A stretch of 64,000 bases of DNA from Vespula vulgaris (lineage: Eukaryota; Arthropoda; Insecta; Hymenoptera; Vespidae): the NCBI RefSeq assembly GCF_905475345.1, contig NC_066598.1, forward strand, positions 2,833,501 to 2,897,500, read 5' to 3'. The notes beneath the pieces are model-generated. The model was not told where the DNA came from, did no database searches, and saw only the letters and a program-made list of their open reading frames with translations. Positions within the stretch are counted from its first letter, which is position 1. The number at the start of each line of letters is the position of its first letter. The translations under genes and the position numbers were made by a program. Shown here in pieces: positions 26,365-39,785 of this stretch.

Positions 26365-26414
<50 letters not shown>

Positions 26415-28087
26415 GTATAAAGAAAGAGAGCAGCTTGTTCTAAAACTCGATTCGCCGAGTGTAGCCGACAAGCTTCGCCGTTTGTCGGATGTTTCGAGCA
26501 AGTGCTCGAGGCTTCCGGCTAATTTAATATCTGTGAGAGAAGTGAGTTAGGGTACATAAGAGAGAGAGAGAAATAGAGTTGGAGATAGAGAGAGAGAGAG
26601 AGAGAGAGAAGGAAGAGGAGAACCGGACCTTCTCCAACTCTGCGCCATATCGCGAATTGTCACACTCTGCCGCCCAGGAATTTCATCTCGCACATAATTA
26701 ATCTTGGCAATTACGTAGCCGACAAGTATAATTCCGCGACTCCGTAGGTATTCGGAAGCCAACGGTACAACGTTCAGCACTATCCTCGACTCATCCGCAA
26801 ACTCGAGGTTTCCCCATTCTCTCTCTCTCTCTCTCTATTTCAAATATATATACGTATACTTATATATACACACATATATATGTATATATATATATATACA
26901 TATACACACACACATATAGATAGACAGGTCTCTTACAATTGTCGTACAGTCGTATGTTTCCCCGTATACGAAACAACGCTGATGTTGGATCGTCCTGAAT
27001 ACTTGGCGTTTACAGACGACACCTTCAAATTACATCTACCATGTGACTGCCAAACGTATCACCCTCGATTCTAATGTACACCGATGTCTACATCTTGTAT
27101 TTCTATTTATCTTATTGCACGCAATATGTCTGAGAAGATTAATTCATGTTTCGAATAAATTAGAATTAATAAATGAAAACTGAAAAAAAAAGAAAAAAAA
27201 AAGAAAACAAAAAGAAAAGGAGAAGAAGATCACTTGGTTGTAACAATGGAGAAGAGATTGGTTCATCCCTGAATTCCAATTTTATCGACAAGAAAAATCA
27301 ATATCGCATTCTCTTGTAAAGTTTTCCAAGAATTTTCAAATATATGGTTAATAACGTGACCAGGCAAGACGGTTGAGGTAGCTTAATATCGGACATGCCG
27401 GTAATCCAGGATAGTCCTTAGACGTAGAAATGATTTATAGCCGGCGGTAGTATTAGATTCGTAAATAGAATCCCTTTTCTAAGAAGTATATAGATGAAAG
27501 GATGAAAGCGTGCCTTGCATAAGTATAACGTAAACCACTTACTTTGAGAGATTTCGCGAACCCTTTGAGAAAATATTATTAATCTCTACATTTTTCATCT
27601 GTTCTTTTTCATCTTTTCCTTTTTCTTCTTCTTCTTCCTTTTCCTTTTCTTTTTCTTTTCTTTTCTATCGATCGATCTAACCAACTATAATATTCGTTCA
27701 ATTTCAAAATTAAAATCTTTCTAAAGCACATACTCTTGCGTTAGTTCGAGAAAATATCAGTCCAAACATATATTGAGAGATGGGAATTTCAGCTAAAACT
27801 AAGGATTATACAGAGTAAGTATGTGAGAGAGAGAGAGAGAGAGAGATGGAAAGTGTCGGAATCCTTGAAACGATTTCCAACGAACTACGTCGTTTGTTGT
27901 TGTGCAAAACGTAGGAAGCTTCGAATACGGTTCTGCCGAATTGTTTGTAGTATTCGAGTGGTTATGCGGTTCGTCTTACTGTCGGAAGTACGTTCATGTG
28001 GGAGACGTACAGAGTTCGTGGTTATATAATGTCCGAATACGATCATCACCTACTACTAACATGCATAATTGTTGATAATATAGAAAC

Positions 28088-28125
<38 letters not shown>

Positions 28126-29664
28126 CAATTAAAAAATAATAAAATCGATATCACGAATGTAATCGTTTAGAAAAGATCTAAAGTAATTCTTTTTAAGGAA
28201 AATTAAGACTTCGTTCTAAAGAATTTTTGCAGAAAATTTCTTAACGATTTTCTATACGTGCATACACACATGTACGTATATATGTGTATATATACACCTA
28301 TATGAATATTAGAATCTTTCACTGTCGAATAAATCGATATATTCTTCTTATTTTATTATTTTTCATTGAAAGCAGTAAAAGCCACAGAATGTGCACAAAA
28401 AAGGAAGTGAAAGAGAGGGGGAGAGAGAGAGAGAGAGAGAGAGAGATTCATGTTCCATTCGAGGGGACAGACGTATATCCCGAGCAGAAAATAAAATCTC
28501 CGGGGTAAACCGTTCACGGTGTATTCAAGAACGTTCTCCTCCTCTTTTTCTCTTTCTCTTCTCTCCCTTTCGTCTCATAACTTTTCTCAACCGAAAACGA
28601 CAACTTTCTAGCTCCAAAGCCAAATTCTTCTTCCTCTATCGTTCACCATAAAACATATCATAGCATATCTCTTTCCTTCTCTAACACATACATATGATTC
28701 AACTGACCCACGTAGCACTTAGTTCTCTAAACCAACCGGCAAACTCCGTGAGATGCATTTGAAATGCGACACGTGCTACGGTAAAATTTTCTACGACCGA
28801 ACGTGCAATAGTAAGAGTTTCTCTTTGACTTTACAATTTTGAAGAGTTCCTACGAAAAAAAAAGAAAGAAAAAAAATAATAAAAAAGAAAGAAAATAGGA
28901 GGGAAGTAAGCTTATATAAAAATATTTCAAAGGAAAAAAAAGGAAAGGAAAAGAGATACAGCAAGAGAGAAAGAGAGAGGGGGGGGGGAGGAAGGAAATG
29001 CATCGAGGCGCGAAAATTCTTCGTCAACGCGTCAAAAACTTTTGCCAGGAACGTCCTGACTCGACGAAGTGTGTATCGAGACAACACCGAGAAAAGTTTT
29101 CAGATGAAAAGCTAGCTCGCGAAATTAGTTTGAAACAAGAACTCTCTCTCTCTTTCTCTTTCTCTCTCTCTCTCTCTCACTCTTTGAACTGTTAGACGTA
29201 ATAAACAAAAAAAAAAAAAAACAACAAAAAACAAAAAAGAAAGAGTAATTGATCTTCCATCCACTTAATCTTATTAATTATCTTTGATGAGTATCGAGTG
29301 GTACGTGAAGTATCAGACACCACTGCTAATTGCTATCTTGTTTGGTCTATCGATTTTCAACAGAAAATAATAACTAAAAATATGAATTATTTTTCGACAA
29401 ATAAATTGGCGAGATATACATTTTAATTGCAAAAATAAAAATTATATATATTTTTTTTATAATAATTAAATTGATCTTAAAGACATGATGACTATTTAAA
29501 TCGAAAAAAGAAAATTCATGAAGTACATATATTTGACTTGTTTCATTCTAAAGACGGGAACTAAACGAGGCGTAAAATTCGAGCAAGTTAGATTCGAGCA
29601 CGAAAGGGTTTGGTTTGTTCTTACAACGAGAGAGACAGAGACAGAGAGAGACAGAGTGTGAGAA

Positions 29665-29668
<4 letters not shown>
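26143..29668. other. Non-coding region flanking several microsatellites
   Basis: GA repeats 26356-26411 and 26588-26609; CT 26819-26838; TA 26871-26897; A-rich 27183-27215; GA 27823-27846; TA 28089-28122; GA 28419-28446; CT 29138-29179. A non-repetitive minus-strand frame lies at 26610-26815 and others at 28440-28530 and 28700-28830; none has an acceptor, donor or motif that would make it an exon of the CUB gene. Confidence 0.5.

Positions 29669-29715
<47 letters not shown>
29669..29715. repeat. GA microsatellite
   Basis: About 22 GA units with one AA interruption. Confidence 0.96.
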
Positions 29716-31842
29716 CCGATGTACATGTCGCGATACGATGCGGTGTCGCGGTTGCAGTGGGAATGCATCTTGTCTCTGTATATCCGTGTCCCGATTGCAG
29801 TCGTGGTTCTACTCGATGTCGAGGAATCGTACCTTATAGCCGTGAAGTAATCGAGTAAGGTGATTCCCGTAGGTGGTAGTTAGCTGTTACGAAGAGAAAA
29901 AGAGACAAAAAAGGAAAGAGATAGAAAGACTCGGATTTTCAAACGTCGCTATAGCGAATGAATGAAAATAGCAAAAAAGAAAAAGAATGACGTATACATA
30001 AATCGTGATCAAAATAGAATTACGACAGTACTAACGACAAGTGAAGTTATTAATTTTCAAAAATACTATAAAAATCAAAACGTGAAAAAAATTAATGAAT
30101 GAACGAAATCGTTTCGATGATCGATCGAAGGATATAAGAAGAAGAAGAGGAAAAATATACTTTGTGATTTATACAAATTATACGTCATCAAAGTGATTTT
30201 AAACTTTTCTTTCCCTTATTTCAGGGAAACGCGACGTTTTCGTACGATTTAGATGCGTGTCCTTGCGTCTCTCAGCTTCTTCTTCTTCTTCTTCTTCTTA
30301 TTCTAGCTAGCTCGAATACGTTACAGCGTACAAATTGGCTAGCAAGGACCTTTCTCGATGTCCCTCCTCTCCTTTTCTCTTTCTCTTACCCGAGTATTGC
30401 CAGGAACTGGCACCATAAGTCACAGCTACTCGTTCCACCAACCGGCTTCTCTCTAACACTCGTTCGGGGACGAACGCGTACCTTTGAATTCAATTTCTCG
30501 TAATGGACGATATCAATCCACAAATTTCCAAGTGTTTTTGTCAAACTTTCGAGTTAGTTACGTTTAAAAGGGAAGAAAGAAATTTTCTCGTCGAAAACAA
30601 TGAGAAGCAGGAAAAGAAGAATAAGTAAATAAAATAATAATAATAATAACAACAATAACAATAACAACGACGATGATGAAAAAGATAAGATAATAAAAGA
30701 AAGGAAGAACATTAATTAAAAAATCCCATTTCATTTACCTCGACGTTTCAATTAAATGAAAAATCTAATAAAAATAAAATCCAATTTCGCTAGTGTGAAA
30801 AATCGTATATTTCCTTGAAACATTCCAAAGTTCCTTCGCGCGCCTGCACGTAATGAATCGCAATAAAAACGTAATCATACTTAATACGAAATTAATGGAG
30901 TGTACCATCTAAGTTGGGGTGGCGGCATCTTCGCTCGGGACATTCTCAACCGGTGCGATTATCGTCGAGTATTAAAGGGAATCAACGTCGCTCAGGGGCC
31001 AAGAAGCTAGCGGGCTTGAGTCTCGGTGCTCCTAATGTTTGTCTGCCGTGACGTTCGGTGCTATCCAAGCCAGGACTTCCTACTACACAACCTCCTTAAT
31101 GTAACTACACGAACAGGACTCACACTTGGAATGGCGGAACGCGTTTCTACGCGTTACCCCAACACGGACAACAACGGGCAAACGCACACCTAGTATTCTA
31201 GAGAATATCGGTATAATTTAACATAGGGTCGGAGGGAGAGAGAACACACAAGGTACGTTCTAATGGCTAAGGACAAGTCCCTGTTCCTTTCTCTAAAAGC
31301 AAGGAACGGACTGGCGCAAATGAAGTCAACCAAGACGCCATTGTCCTTCCACTGTGTAATTTATAATACGAGTTAGTAGTACGTGCTAGTACCTGAGTAA
31401 GAATTTGAATTCGAGAAAGGCGGTAACATACATATACAAGCAAGAATAACCTGTATATACGGTATAGGTACGTGTGAACGTTTACTTTGATTTCCTGCCT
31501 ACTCCAAGTTTCCAACTCCGATTAGCTTGATAATTAATTCAACGAATCGACTCGTTAATTGCTTCCTTCGATCCTTCAAATAAATTCATGAATATGAATC
31601 AAAGGTGGCATTTCCGTTAATATTTTCGTTGATGCTGTCATATCTATGATTACGCCTGTCTAAAATAATTTTATTCGATCATTTTATACGATGATTAACA
31701 TTTGTTTACGAACACTGATTAACGAGTTTAAAGTAAATACGTATATCCAAAACGATATTCGATTTTTAGTCAAAATACCCTTCTCTGTAATATGTAAATT
31801 ATTATAAAATATATCATTTAAATTTCTATGTATCTTACTCAC
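29716..31842. other. Intron sequence directly downstream of the CUB exon (minus orientation), partly GC-richer
   Basis: This follows the donor GTGAGTAAG in the minus direction, so it should begin the next intron. CTT repeat 30279-30302; AAT/AAC run 30634-30670. A GC-richer unique block 30905-31510 holds short open frames in both directions but none that continues a CUB domain (no LCG/YCG or GF motif seen). Confidence 0.5.
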
Positions 31843-32023
31843 TCGGATCGAACTCTATGTATGTTAAAATGATGAAACGTTAACTCTACTATCTCGTCTG
31901 GTTGACCGGTGAACGTGTAGAGGAGGCAATCGATGTTCGATGGATATCTTCTTGGAAAATAGGGCGTCATAAAAGTGCCACCCTGTGGTCTATCCGCGCT
32001 GCTATACTTGACACATTTGCAAC
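31843..32023 (-). CDS. Second coding exon: N-terminal half of a CUB domain (SOL-1/Neto-like CUB protein)
   Basis: The minus strand shows a strong acceptor (GTTTACGTTGCAG) followed by 181 nt open in one frame: 2 nt finishing a Gly codon, 59 codons, and 2 nt left over before GTGAGTAAG. The translation has CUB hallmarks in order: an N-terminal CKC; a GGTFMTPYFPRRYP segment equal to the CUB GxFxSPxYPxxYP motif; NIDCLLYTF, carrying the second Cys of the first disulfide and the following beta strand; and EIVELTFHHFNIHR, equal to the I.L.F..F.. core. Only about the first half of a roughly 110-residue CUB domain is present, so the second Cys pair must come from a later exon. CUB domains are extracellular binding modules. 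The phrase 'NIDCLLYTF' followed by 'DEIVELTF' resembles insect suppressor-of-lurcher-1-like proteins, which are auxiliary to glutamate receptors. That family call is moderate, while the CUB call is strong. The next exon was not recognised in 1-31842. Confidence 0.88.
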
Positions 32024-32698
32024 CTGCAACGTAAACAAATAAATATATTTCAACGACGATCATAATCGATTATAAATATTTCATACGTTATTATATAATC
32101 ATTTTTTTTCATCTGATAATATTCAACTATTCCTAGTAATGAAATTCGCCATCTTGCAGAACAAGATCCCTCTCGCAAAACTTTACTTATTTCCAAAATG
32201 AACTTGCCATCCTTGATATCGATCTCTTAGCGGTCTCGTTCTTGTATCAATTTCGTAGAATTAAATTAAACTTTGAATTTTTCGTAAAATGAACGATCTC
32301 TGCTATAGACAAAGAGAGAGAGAGAGAGAGAGATAGTTAATTGATAAACCAAATTTACTAACATCACTTTGATAGTGTATCACTTAAAAACAAAAAAAGA
32401 AAGAAAGAAATAAAAATATTTTACACACAACGTATAAAAAAAGGAAAAAACAAAGCAAAAAACGTTTCTCGAACATGTACATGAAAATATACGTGCGATC
32501 TTTCGTTTCCTTTACTGTTTCTTTATTTTCTAACGAAGGCGAATGAAAGGCGAATGATTAAACGAGTCTATAATTTATGGCATGGTCGAGCTTCCCACGA
32601 AACACACGAGTCCTCGTTATCCATCAACAGGCCACAGCACGCGCGAGGACAGGGAAAATTTAATTTCCTGTTTTTCAATTAACTTCTGTGTTAGTCCG

Positions 32699-32731
<33 letters not shown>

Positions 32732-32989
32732 TCTCTGTATCCTATAGAGAATATAATAGTCATTGCTAGAATATGAAAATTTAAATACTCTTATGGTTAA
32801 ATGACAAGCTACGACTTAAATGATTTCAACAATATTACATCTTCTTCGTCTGTATCTAATTTAGACAATTTTTACGTTAACATACGTGCGATATAAAATT
32901 TTCATACAGCAACGTTGAAAAAATCGATAGGTTCAGACGGAGAATGAAGTCGAGATATCGGAAAATTTATACAAAATTTTATGGTATTT

Positions 32990-33011
32990 TAATACCAGTA
33001 GTAGTAGTAGT

Positions 33012-33098
<87 letters not shown>

Positions 33099-33124
33099 TA
33101 GTAGTAATACTAGTAGTAGTAGAC
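32990..33124. repeat. Long AGT trinucleotide repeat
   Basis: About 125 bp of nearly pure AGT units with two TGT-type slips, the longest trinucleotide tract in the window. It lies in the large intron, about 1 kb upstream of the CUB exon in the sense of transcription. Confidence 0.98.
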
Positions 33125-34880
33125 TTTGATCGCCCATTCCTTTTGACGGATAATATAAAAGCTTTTTCGAACGAGTAAATTGATTGGACGAGAGAGACTT
33201 GTCCTGTTTCTATACATTAAACGTACGTAGATATTCGTAGAATACGCAGAATGAAATTACAGAATCCTTCGAGAAATCTTAGTAAAGTAAATCACGAAAT
33301 AGGGAAAAACGAAATCGTTTGACGCAAGAAAATCGTCGCCGGGCGACGATAGAATTCATGAATTTCTTTGGAAAGCTGCTACTGCAGATAAAATTAAATA
33401 ATAAAACTATGAAAAGGGAAAAGAGGTGATACTTGAAGACTTCGCTGCCATCAAGGACCATAGAATCCATTTGAAAAGGGAGAAAGAATAATAAGAATAA
33501 GAGCGAGGAGAATTAATAATGAACTAATTACTTACTTCGCAGCAGGAAAGAAGTAATTGAAAGATCGTTGTGTCTCAATAGGCAGCTCGAATAAGACTGA
33601 CTCATTCTCTCATTATATCCACAACGGCCTATATACCTAGATAACTACGTTTATTTTCTTTTTTCTAATACGGACTCGTGACTTTGAATCGATCCTCTTC
33701 TCATAGTTATCAATGTTTATTTACTTTCTAATACATTACTCACGTAACCTTTTCAATGAATTATTTTCTTATATCAATGTTTATTTTCTTTAACATTCGT
33801 AAGAACGATCAATGTATACGTACGTATGTGAATGACAAAATACTTTTTACATAAGATAAACTTGTTCCGATAATCCCCCTTCAAGAAATGATGTGGATCA
33901 TTGAAATTCCATTAATCTTAACGTACGTAAATGTGCAACGAGAGGGAAATGCTTTAACGATTGGAAATGTAGGTCATTGCGTAACGTCATTAATGCGAGC
34001 GCAATAATTTATCCAAAGTAGTATCTCCGGCATTGCTATTCGTCTCTGTCGACAACGACGAAGACGAGGACGACGAGGAAGAAGAGAAGAGGAAAGCAGG
34101 AAGACGAGGACGAAGCGCATAGCGCGTTTCGAGACGATTATTCTCGTTGAAGCGATCCATTAGCAGCCACCATTCGTTCGCTACGTGGTAGAACTAATCC
34201 AAACAAAGTAATTTGTAAGGATGCTAACGCAATTAATCAGTTCGGTAAGGAAAGAAAGACGAATTGAAGAAAACACAGTTAGAAATGAAAGAAAAAAGAA
34301 AGAACAAAAAAAAAATAAAGAAAATAAAACAACACAGTTCATCGCGGTTTAACGAAAGGTCAGTATTAACCACAACTTAATCACGAAACTGACCTAAGTC
34401 ATACAACAATTTCATTGAATTGCGATCTCAATGAATCGTTAATGAGTTACGCATTTCACTCGAGATTTTTCAATGTGCTCACTTTCGTAATTACTGGCAC
34501 GATTAAAGATGAATAAGAAAAAAAAAGAGGAAGAAGAGGGAAAAAGAAGAAGGACAAGAATGAAAAGAAAAGCTTTCGATTGGTCTGAGAGAGAAGATCG
34601 TAGAGAAAGAGAGACCTTAGCAGTCGACTTCTCCACGACACGGTGCGAATTAATAGCTTCGCGAGACACAAGTTGGCTGAATCTTTAGTAAATTAGCAAA
34701 AACGAGGAGTTTCCTTTTGCTCCTCCTTCTCCGCGCTTTGTCGTTTTTCGAGTTAATGGCAAGTCGCGACCACTTTTACTGCTTCGTACTCTGGCTACAT
34801 ACTTTGCTTCTCTCTTTCTCTCTCTCCCGCTCTTCCGCCTCTATTATCGCATCTTTTATCTTTTTCTCTATCTCTTTCTA

Positions 34881-34914
<34 letters not shown>
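34881..34914. repeat. TCTG tetranucleotide repeat
   Basis: Eight or nine TCTG units within a longer pyrimidine tract. Confidence 0.96.
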
Positions 34915-34919
<5 letters not shown>

Positions 34920-36248
34920 GTTTATCTCTCTCTCTCTCCCTCTCTCTTTCTTTTCGTGAAGCTTCGCGGCGTTAGCCAGGACGACACCCTTGCGACCTAT
35001 ATCGCAAAATGTACACGGAGAACTCGTTTCCTCTCTCGAACATGTCGTCGTGTTCTCTCTTCTCTCCCGACACTCTCGATTTTTCCCGCAACTGCTTCTA
35101 TCGCGGTCTCTTTCTCTCCTTCTCTCTCGAGAAGACATATGCGTTTGTATATGTCTGTGCGCAGCACGCTCACGACTGATTAGTACAGCTGAGAAGAACA
35201 CTCTAGATGTTTTTAGTTTTCCTTGCTTTTTTCTTTTTCTATTTTTTTCTTGTTTTTTTTTGTTTGTTTTTTTTCTACCCTTCTCTCTTTCACTCACCAC
35301 CACAGCGCGTGCTTTTTAAAGTTCCACCACTTTCATAGCGTCAGTCTTTTCTTTTTTATTCCTTCCCACGATAAACGAGCGATGACTAGTTTAATTGGAA
35401 TTGGAAGCGAATGTCCATCAAAATACGAAGACTAGACAGCATCGGATATATATACCCCACACATACTTCCACGTATAAACACATGGCGTGAGCAATAAGA
35501 AAATAATGGAGGGTACCATTTCGATCCATTCTAAATTGTGAACGTGAAACAAATACCATCCACGACGATGGATGAAAGAGAATGTAAAAATTTATCGATC
35601 GTATCCTCAAGGGATTGAAACGTTGTGTTTATTTTTTTTAGAAATAGATTGTAAAAGTGGCATGAATCATACATACATACGTACATACACACATATATAC
35701 ACACATACATATATATATTCCGTTTTTTGTAATAATTCCACGTTATTTTGCGGAATAAAATGTTATCTCTGTAAATAAAATGTTGGAGAAAATATCGAAA
35801 ATGTAAGGTCATAAAAATTGAAAAATTCGATTCGTATTAGTCTAATGTTATTCTCTTAGATAAGTAGATATCAAGCTATGTATGTACTTGGGTAAAGTTT
35901 ATTTCTCAAGATAGTCAAGAAATTCGCGATCTCTTAGCACGTAGAGACAACGCACAATATAGAGATGAGTGGGTTTTCTCGCGTTTGAGCTCTTCTCCTA
36001 TGTCAAAGACACGTTCGGCAAACTCACGTCGAACCTTTTTACATTTAAGTAAGTATCTTATTAACGTCGAACGTTCGTACGGCACGTTCGCCTTTCGGAG
36101 CTTATTTATCTTTCGCTGCGTTGACGTGCGGAACCGCAATGATTTATGACACGGGGGTTGTGCCTGGAATACAAAAATAAAGAGGGATTTTGGTGTCCCT
36201 AAAAAAAAATATATATATGACAGTTCGATATCAAATATTTTATCACGT

Positions 36249-36257
36249 ATACATACA

Positions 36258-36287
<30 letters not shown>
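36249..36287. repeat. ATAC tetranucleotide repeat
   Basis: About ten ATAC units. Confidence 0.97.
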
Positions 36288-36290
<3 letters not shown>

Positions 36291-36578
36291 CTGCGTATAC
36301 CTACTTACGAGTGAGAAAAATATAAAAATAAAAAAGAAGAAAAATAATATTTCAAAGCATTAAAAAGGATAACATCTTAAACAACGCGATCTGCTCAAAC
36401 GTTTCATGGAAATAACTGAGTGTCGTCTCAAGGAAGAGAAGAAGGAGAGATGAGGACGAAAACGTGACGAGGGACGACGAAGGCTGACATTGCAATTTCC
36501 CCGCGAAACTGTCCGAGAAACGTAGAGAATATTTTAAGTAGCGGTAGAATTAATTTTCGCTTCGCTTACATATACCAA

Positions 36579-36664
36579 AGGTGTATATATATATATAAAC
36601 ATATATATACATGTATATATATAAACATATATATACATGTATATATATATACATATATATATGT
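36579..36664. repeat. TA-rich cryptic repeat with a 26-bp duplication
   Basis: AAACATATATATACATGTATATATAT begins at 36597 and again at 36623, inside a longer TA/CATA tract. Confidence 0.9.
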
Positions 36665-37394
36665 AGATAGACGGTATATGTACATGGACGGTACATGCTG
36701 TGCTTTGAATGTACAAGACTGAAAGGACTGCGGCCTCTTGGTTGCTCAAGTGTCGTGCTCGGCTGCTGCTACCTCTGATGTTACTACATCTACTACCTAA
36801 TACTACTTTCCAGTACTACTCCGAAACACCCCCGGGAAAGATCATTGTTCGGTCACGTTCCCCTCTCGCTGACTCGAGCATCTTTCATGGCTATTTATAA
36901 CGTCGTGTAACGTCCGACGTGTGTTAATGGACGAAAAGAAAAGGAAAGAAAAAAAAAGAAAAAAAAAAGACAAGAAAAAAGATAAGACAAAAGGAAAAAT
37001 TATCCGTTGACTTCGTCATGATTATAATATACAACTAGAAATTACTTTTATGAAGAATAATGAAAAAAGGAGGCAAAATAATGAGGAAGGAGAAAAAAGG
37101 AAAAGAAAAGAAGAGAAAAAAGAATAAAAAGAAGAAAAGGAAAGATTAAAAATCAATCGTAGTTTCCTCTCGAATAAATTCCTTTCGAAGGAATTTCAAA
37201 AACGAAATATCGATTGGATCGATCAATCGGAATACGAGTCTACGAGTAGAAGTTCGTTATTATGAACGTTTTCAGCAGAGATTCGTAAGTTTCTTTGAAA
37301 GTTTCCTAAGGAAGGGAATGGAGGAAAGGTTCCACAAGTAATATCCGACTCTCTAACGACGCGTGGAGAAGTTTGTATATTTTTTCCTGTAGAC

Positions 37395-37617
37395 GACGGC
37401 GACGAAGACGATGGCGACGGCAACAGCAGCAGCAGCAGCATCAGCACCAATAGCAACAGCAGGAGCAGGAGTAGCAGTAATAGTAGTAGTAGTGGTAGTA
37501 GCAGTAGTAGTAGTAGTAATAGTAGTAGTAGTGGTAGTAGTAGAGTAATAGTAGTAGTAGTAGTACTAGTAGTAGTAGTAGTAGTAGGAGTAGTACTAGT
37601 AACAGTAGCAGCAGAAG
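37395..37617. repeat. GAC/AGC/AGT trinucleotide block
   Basis: GACGGCGACGAAGACGA passes into AGC units and then AGT units with GGT variants, over about 220 bp. Every frame reads as a homopolymeric run; I treat it as a repeat. Confidence 0.93.
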
Positions 37618-37732
37618 CAGCACCTCGAGGAAGACTCGGAATACTTTTGATATCTTTCCCGATAAGTCAGCGTGACATACCTACGAGGCGTACACATTAA
37701 ACTCGCCATGGCAGATGCTACCAGAACTACTG

Positions 37733-37734
37733 AA

Positions 37735-37790
<56 letters not shown>

Positions 37791-37791
37791 T
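37733..37791. repeat. GA microsatellite
   Basis: GA units with two CAGA interruptions. Confidence 0.96.
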
Positions 37792-38602
37792 TTGCTAGGG
37801 GTTGAGCTACCACCGGCAGACCGTGATTTCATCCAACCTCGACCCTCATCCACCAAACCACCCCCTTAGCCTCGTACTAGCAAAGGCGCATCCTCTCGAG
37901 CATTATATTTTAGTTTGAGAACTCCCGCAGGTGATTCACGGACCACTGACACGTTGCGGCACACCGAAATCCCAGAGTCCCTTCTTCGCCATCCGATTTT
38001 AGCCTTGATAGTTTACCAATACATCTACCAAGAGCTTACTTCTTCTCTGCTAGAGCTTTTCTATACACATTTATATGCTATATCGTATATATGTGTATGT
38101 AACACCTACGTAAAAGATCAGCCGATGGGGGAAAGAAACGATATTATTGCAGGTACGGAAACACAAGAAATCACTTAGTATCCGATTCACACATTGGCAA
38201 CTTGACTTTTCAGCCGCAAGCTGCCACGCGGAATCGCCAACTTGTGACTTTTCCGCAAAGCTTAGAAAGAAGAGAAAGAAATTCCTTACGTTCTATTTTA
38301 GAAAAGCCTATATATATATATATCTCTCTATATGTATTGTATCGAGAGCATGTATCTTACACTTTCTATATACAGTTCTCTCTCTCGCTCTCTCCTCCCC
38401 TCTTTTTCTCGCGTTTATGTACATATGTACATACATACGATAGAGAGATATAGAATACATGTATAGGAAGAAATACTTATCTATCTCGCTGCCTTCGAGA
38501 TTCCTTGCGATGCACAACGTCTTTTCGAGATATCTTTTGAAAGCACGACTTTCTTTTTCTCTTTCTTTTCTTATCTCTCACTTTCTCTTCCTCTCCTCCG
38601 CC

Positions 38603-38647
<45 letters not shown>

Positions 38648-38986
38648 CTGTACCACTCTTAGATCACGCGATTACTCCGTGGACACAGAAAGGCTTCTGC
38701 TAAAAGCTGCAGTATAAAGAGGTGAATAAAAAAAAAACGGATTTAAAAGAAAGAAGAATACTCAGCATCCACTAAAGAGTGCACACTGTTTCTTGCCTTT
38801 CTCAACTATCGATGTATACATATATACGCACACATATATATAAACGTATATATATGGATATGTATATATATATTTTATATACATATATATAATGTACACT
38901 TTAAGGATATTTAAAAAGCCACTTTCCCATTATTCCTACGTTTCCACGTTTTTGCGTCTTGTCAACGATACGTGAAACCATGTTCA

Positions 38987-39015
38987 GAGAGAGAGAGAGA
39001 GAAATAGAGAGAGAA

Positions 39016-39073
<58 letters not shown>

Positions 39074-39093
39074 GGAGAGAAAGAGAGAGAGAA
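38987..39093. repeat. Long GA microsatellite
   Basis: About 100 bp of GA with AAATAGA and AAAG interruptions. CT repeat 38606-38641 lies 350 bp to the left in the opposite sense, and a further GA repeat 39359-39392 to the right. Confidence 0.96.
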
Positions 39094-39352
39094 CCTCGAT
39101 GAAATTTGAAATATTAATCGGTACAAACATCTCGCTTGGGTTTAATTATACAAGAAACTTTCGAGGAAGTGGATTTCGACGAACAACATCTCGCATACGT
39201 TTCCGGAAGAACAGAAATTTCGTTGTTTATTAAACAACGGGTTTCGACTCAATATTTTTCTCTTGGTTGTAAATACGAAAGTTAAGCTGCTGTATCCTCA
39301 ACTCATTTCTATAATCTTCTAACAGCGATAATAATTTAATGAGAATGCTGTA

Positions 39353-39399
<47 letters not shown>

Positions 39400-39754
39400 A
39401 GAGATAGAGAAGGTGAGATTGAAATTGTTCAAGCAAGAATTTATGAGCATTGCATTCATTCAATAGACTTCTGTTATAAACTCTCGTATAATTTTATAAC
39501 GATAGAATATGTTGTCAAACGTATCGTTTATTACTATGTGATAAGAAGATTAATTTATCGATTACTATTCGTCGTCTCGTTATAACGTAAACTATGATAT
39601 CACAACGAATGATATTACAATGCTATATTACTGTCTGACAAATGTTTCATCTACTTTTTTAATTATTTCGAAGTAAAACCGTCGAGAAATATTTGAATTA
39701 TTTCCTGACAAGTTTATTCCCACCGTTCACGTTTGTTAATAATAATAAATTATT

Positions 39755-39785
<31 letters not shown>

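Noticed and set aside
26547..26815. Minus-strand frame with non-repetitive segment (VPLASEYLRSRGIILVGYVI) as a possible later exon of the CUB gene
   Set aside because: No pyrimidine tract and AG precede it (the sequence upstream is a GA microsatellite), no good donor follows, and it lacks the cysteines and motifs expected in the second half of a CUB domain.
28440..28830. Two short minus-strand frames with protein-like wording
   Set aside because: Neither has usable splice sites; the first is preceded by a purine-only tract and the second is closed by stops on both sides after about 40 codons.
34020..34120. Plus-strand acidic then basic stretch resembling a nuclear protein tail
   Set aside because: It comes from GAC/GAG-type trinucleotide sequence, about 40 codons, no start or splice context.
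37397..37617. Ser- or Leu-rich frames over the AGC/AGT block
   Set aside because: Homopolymer translation of a trinucleotide repeat in every frame.
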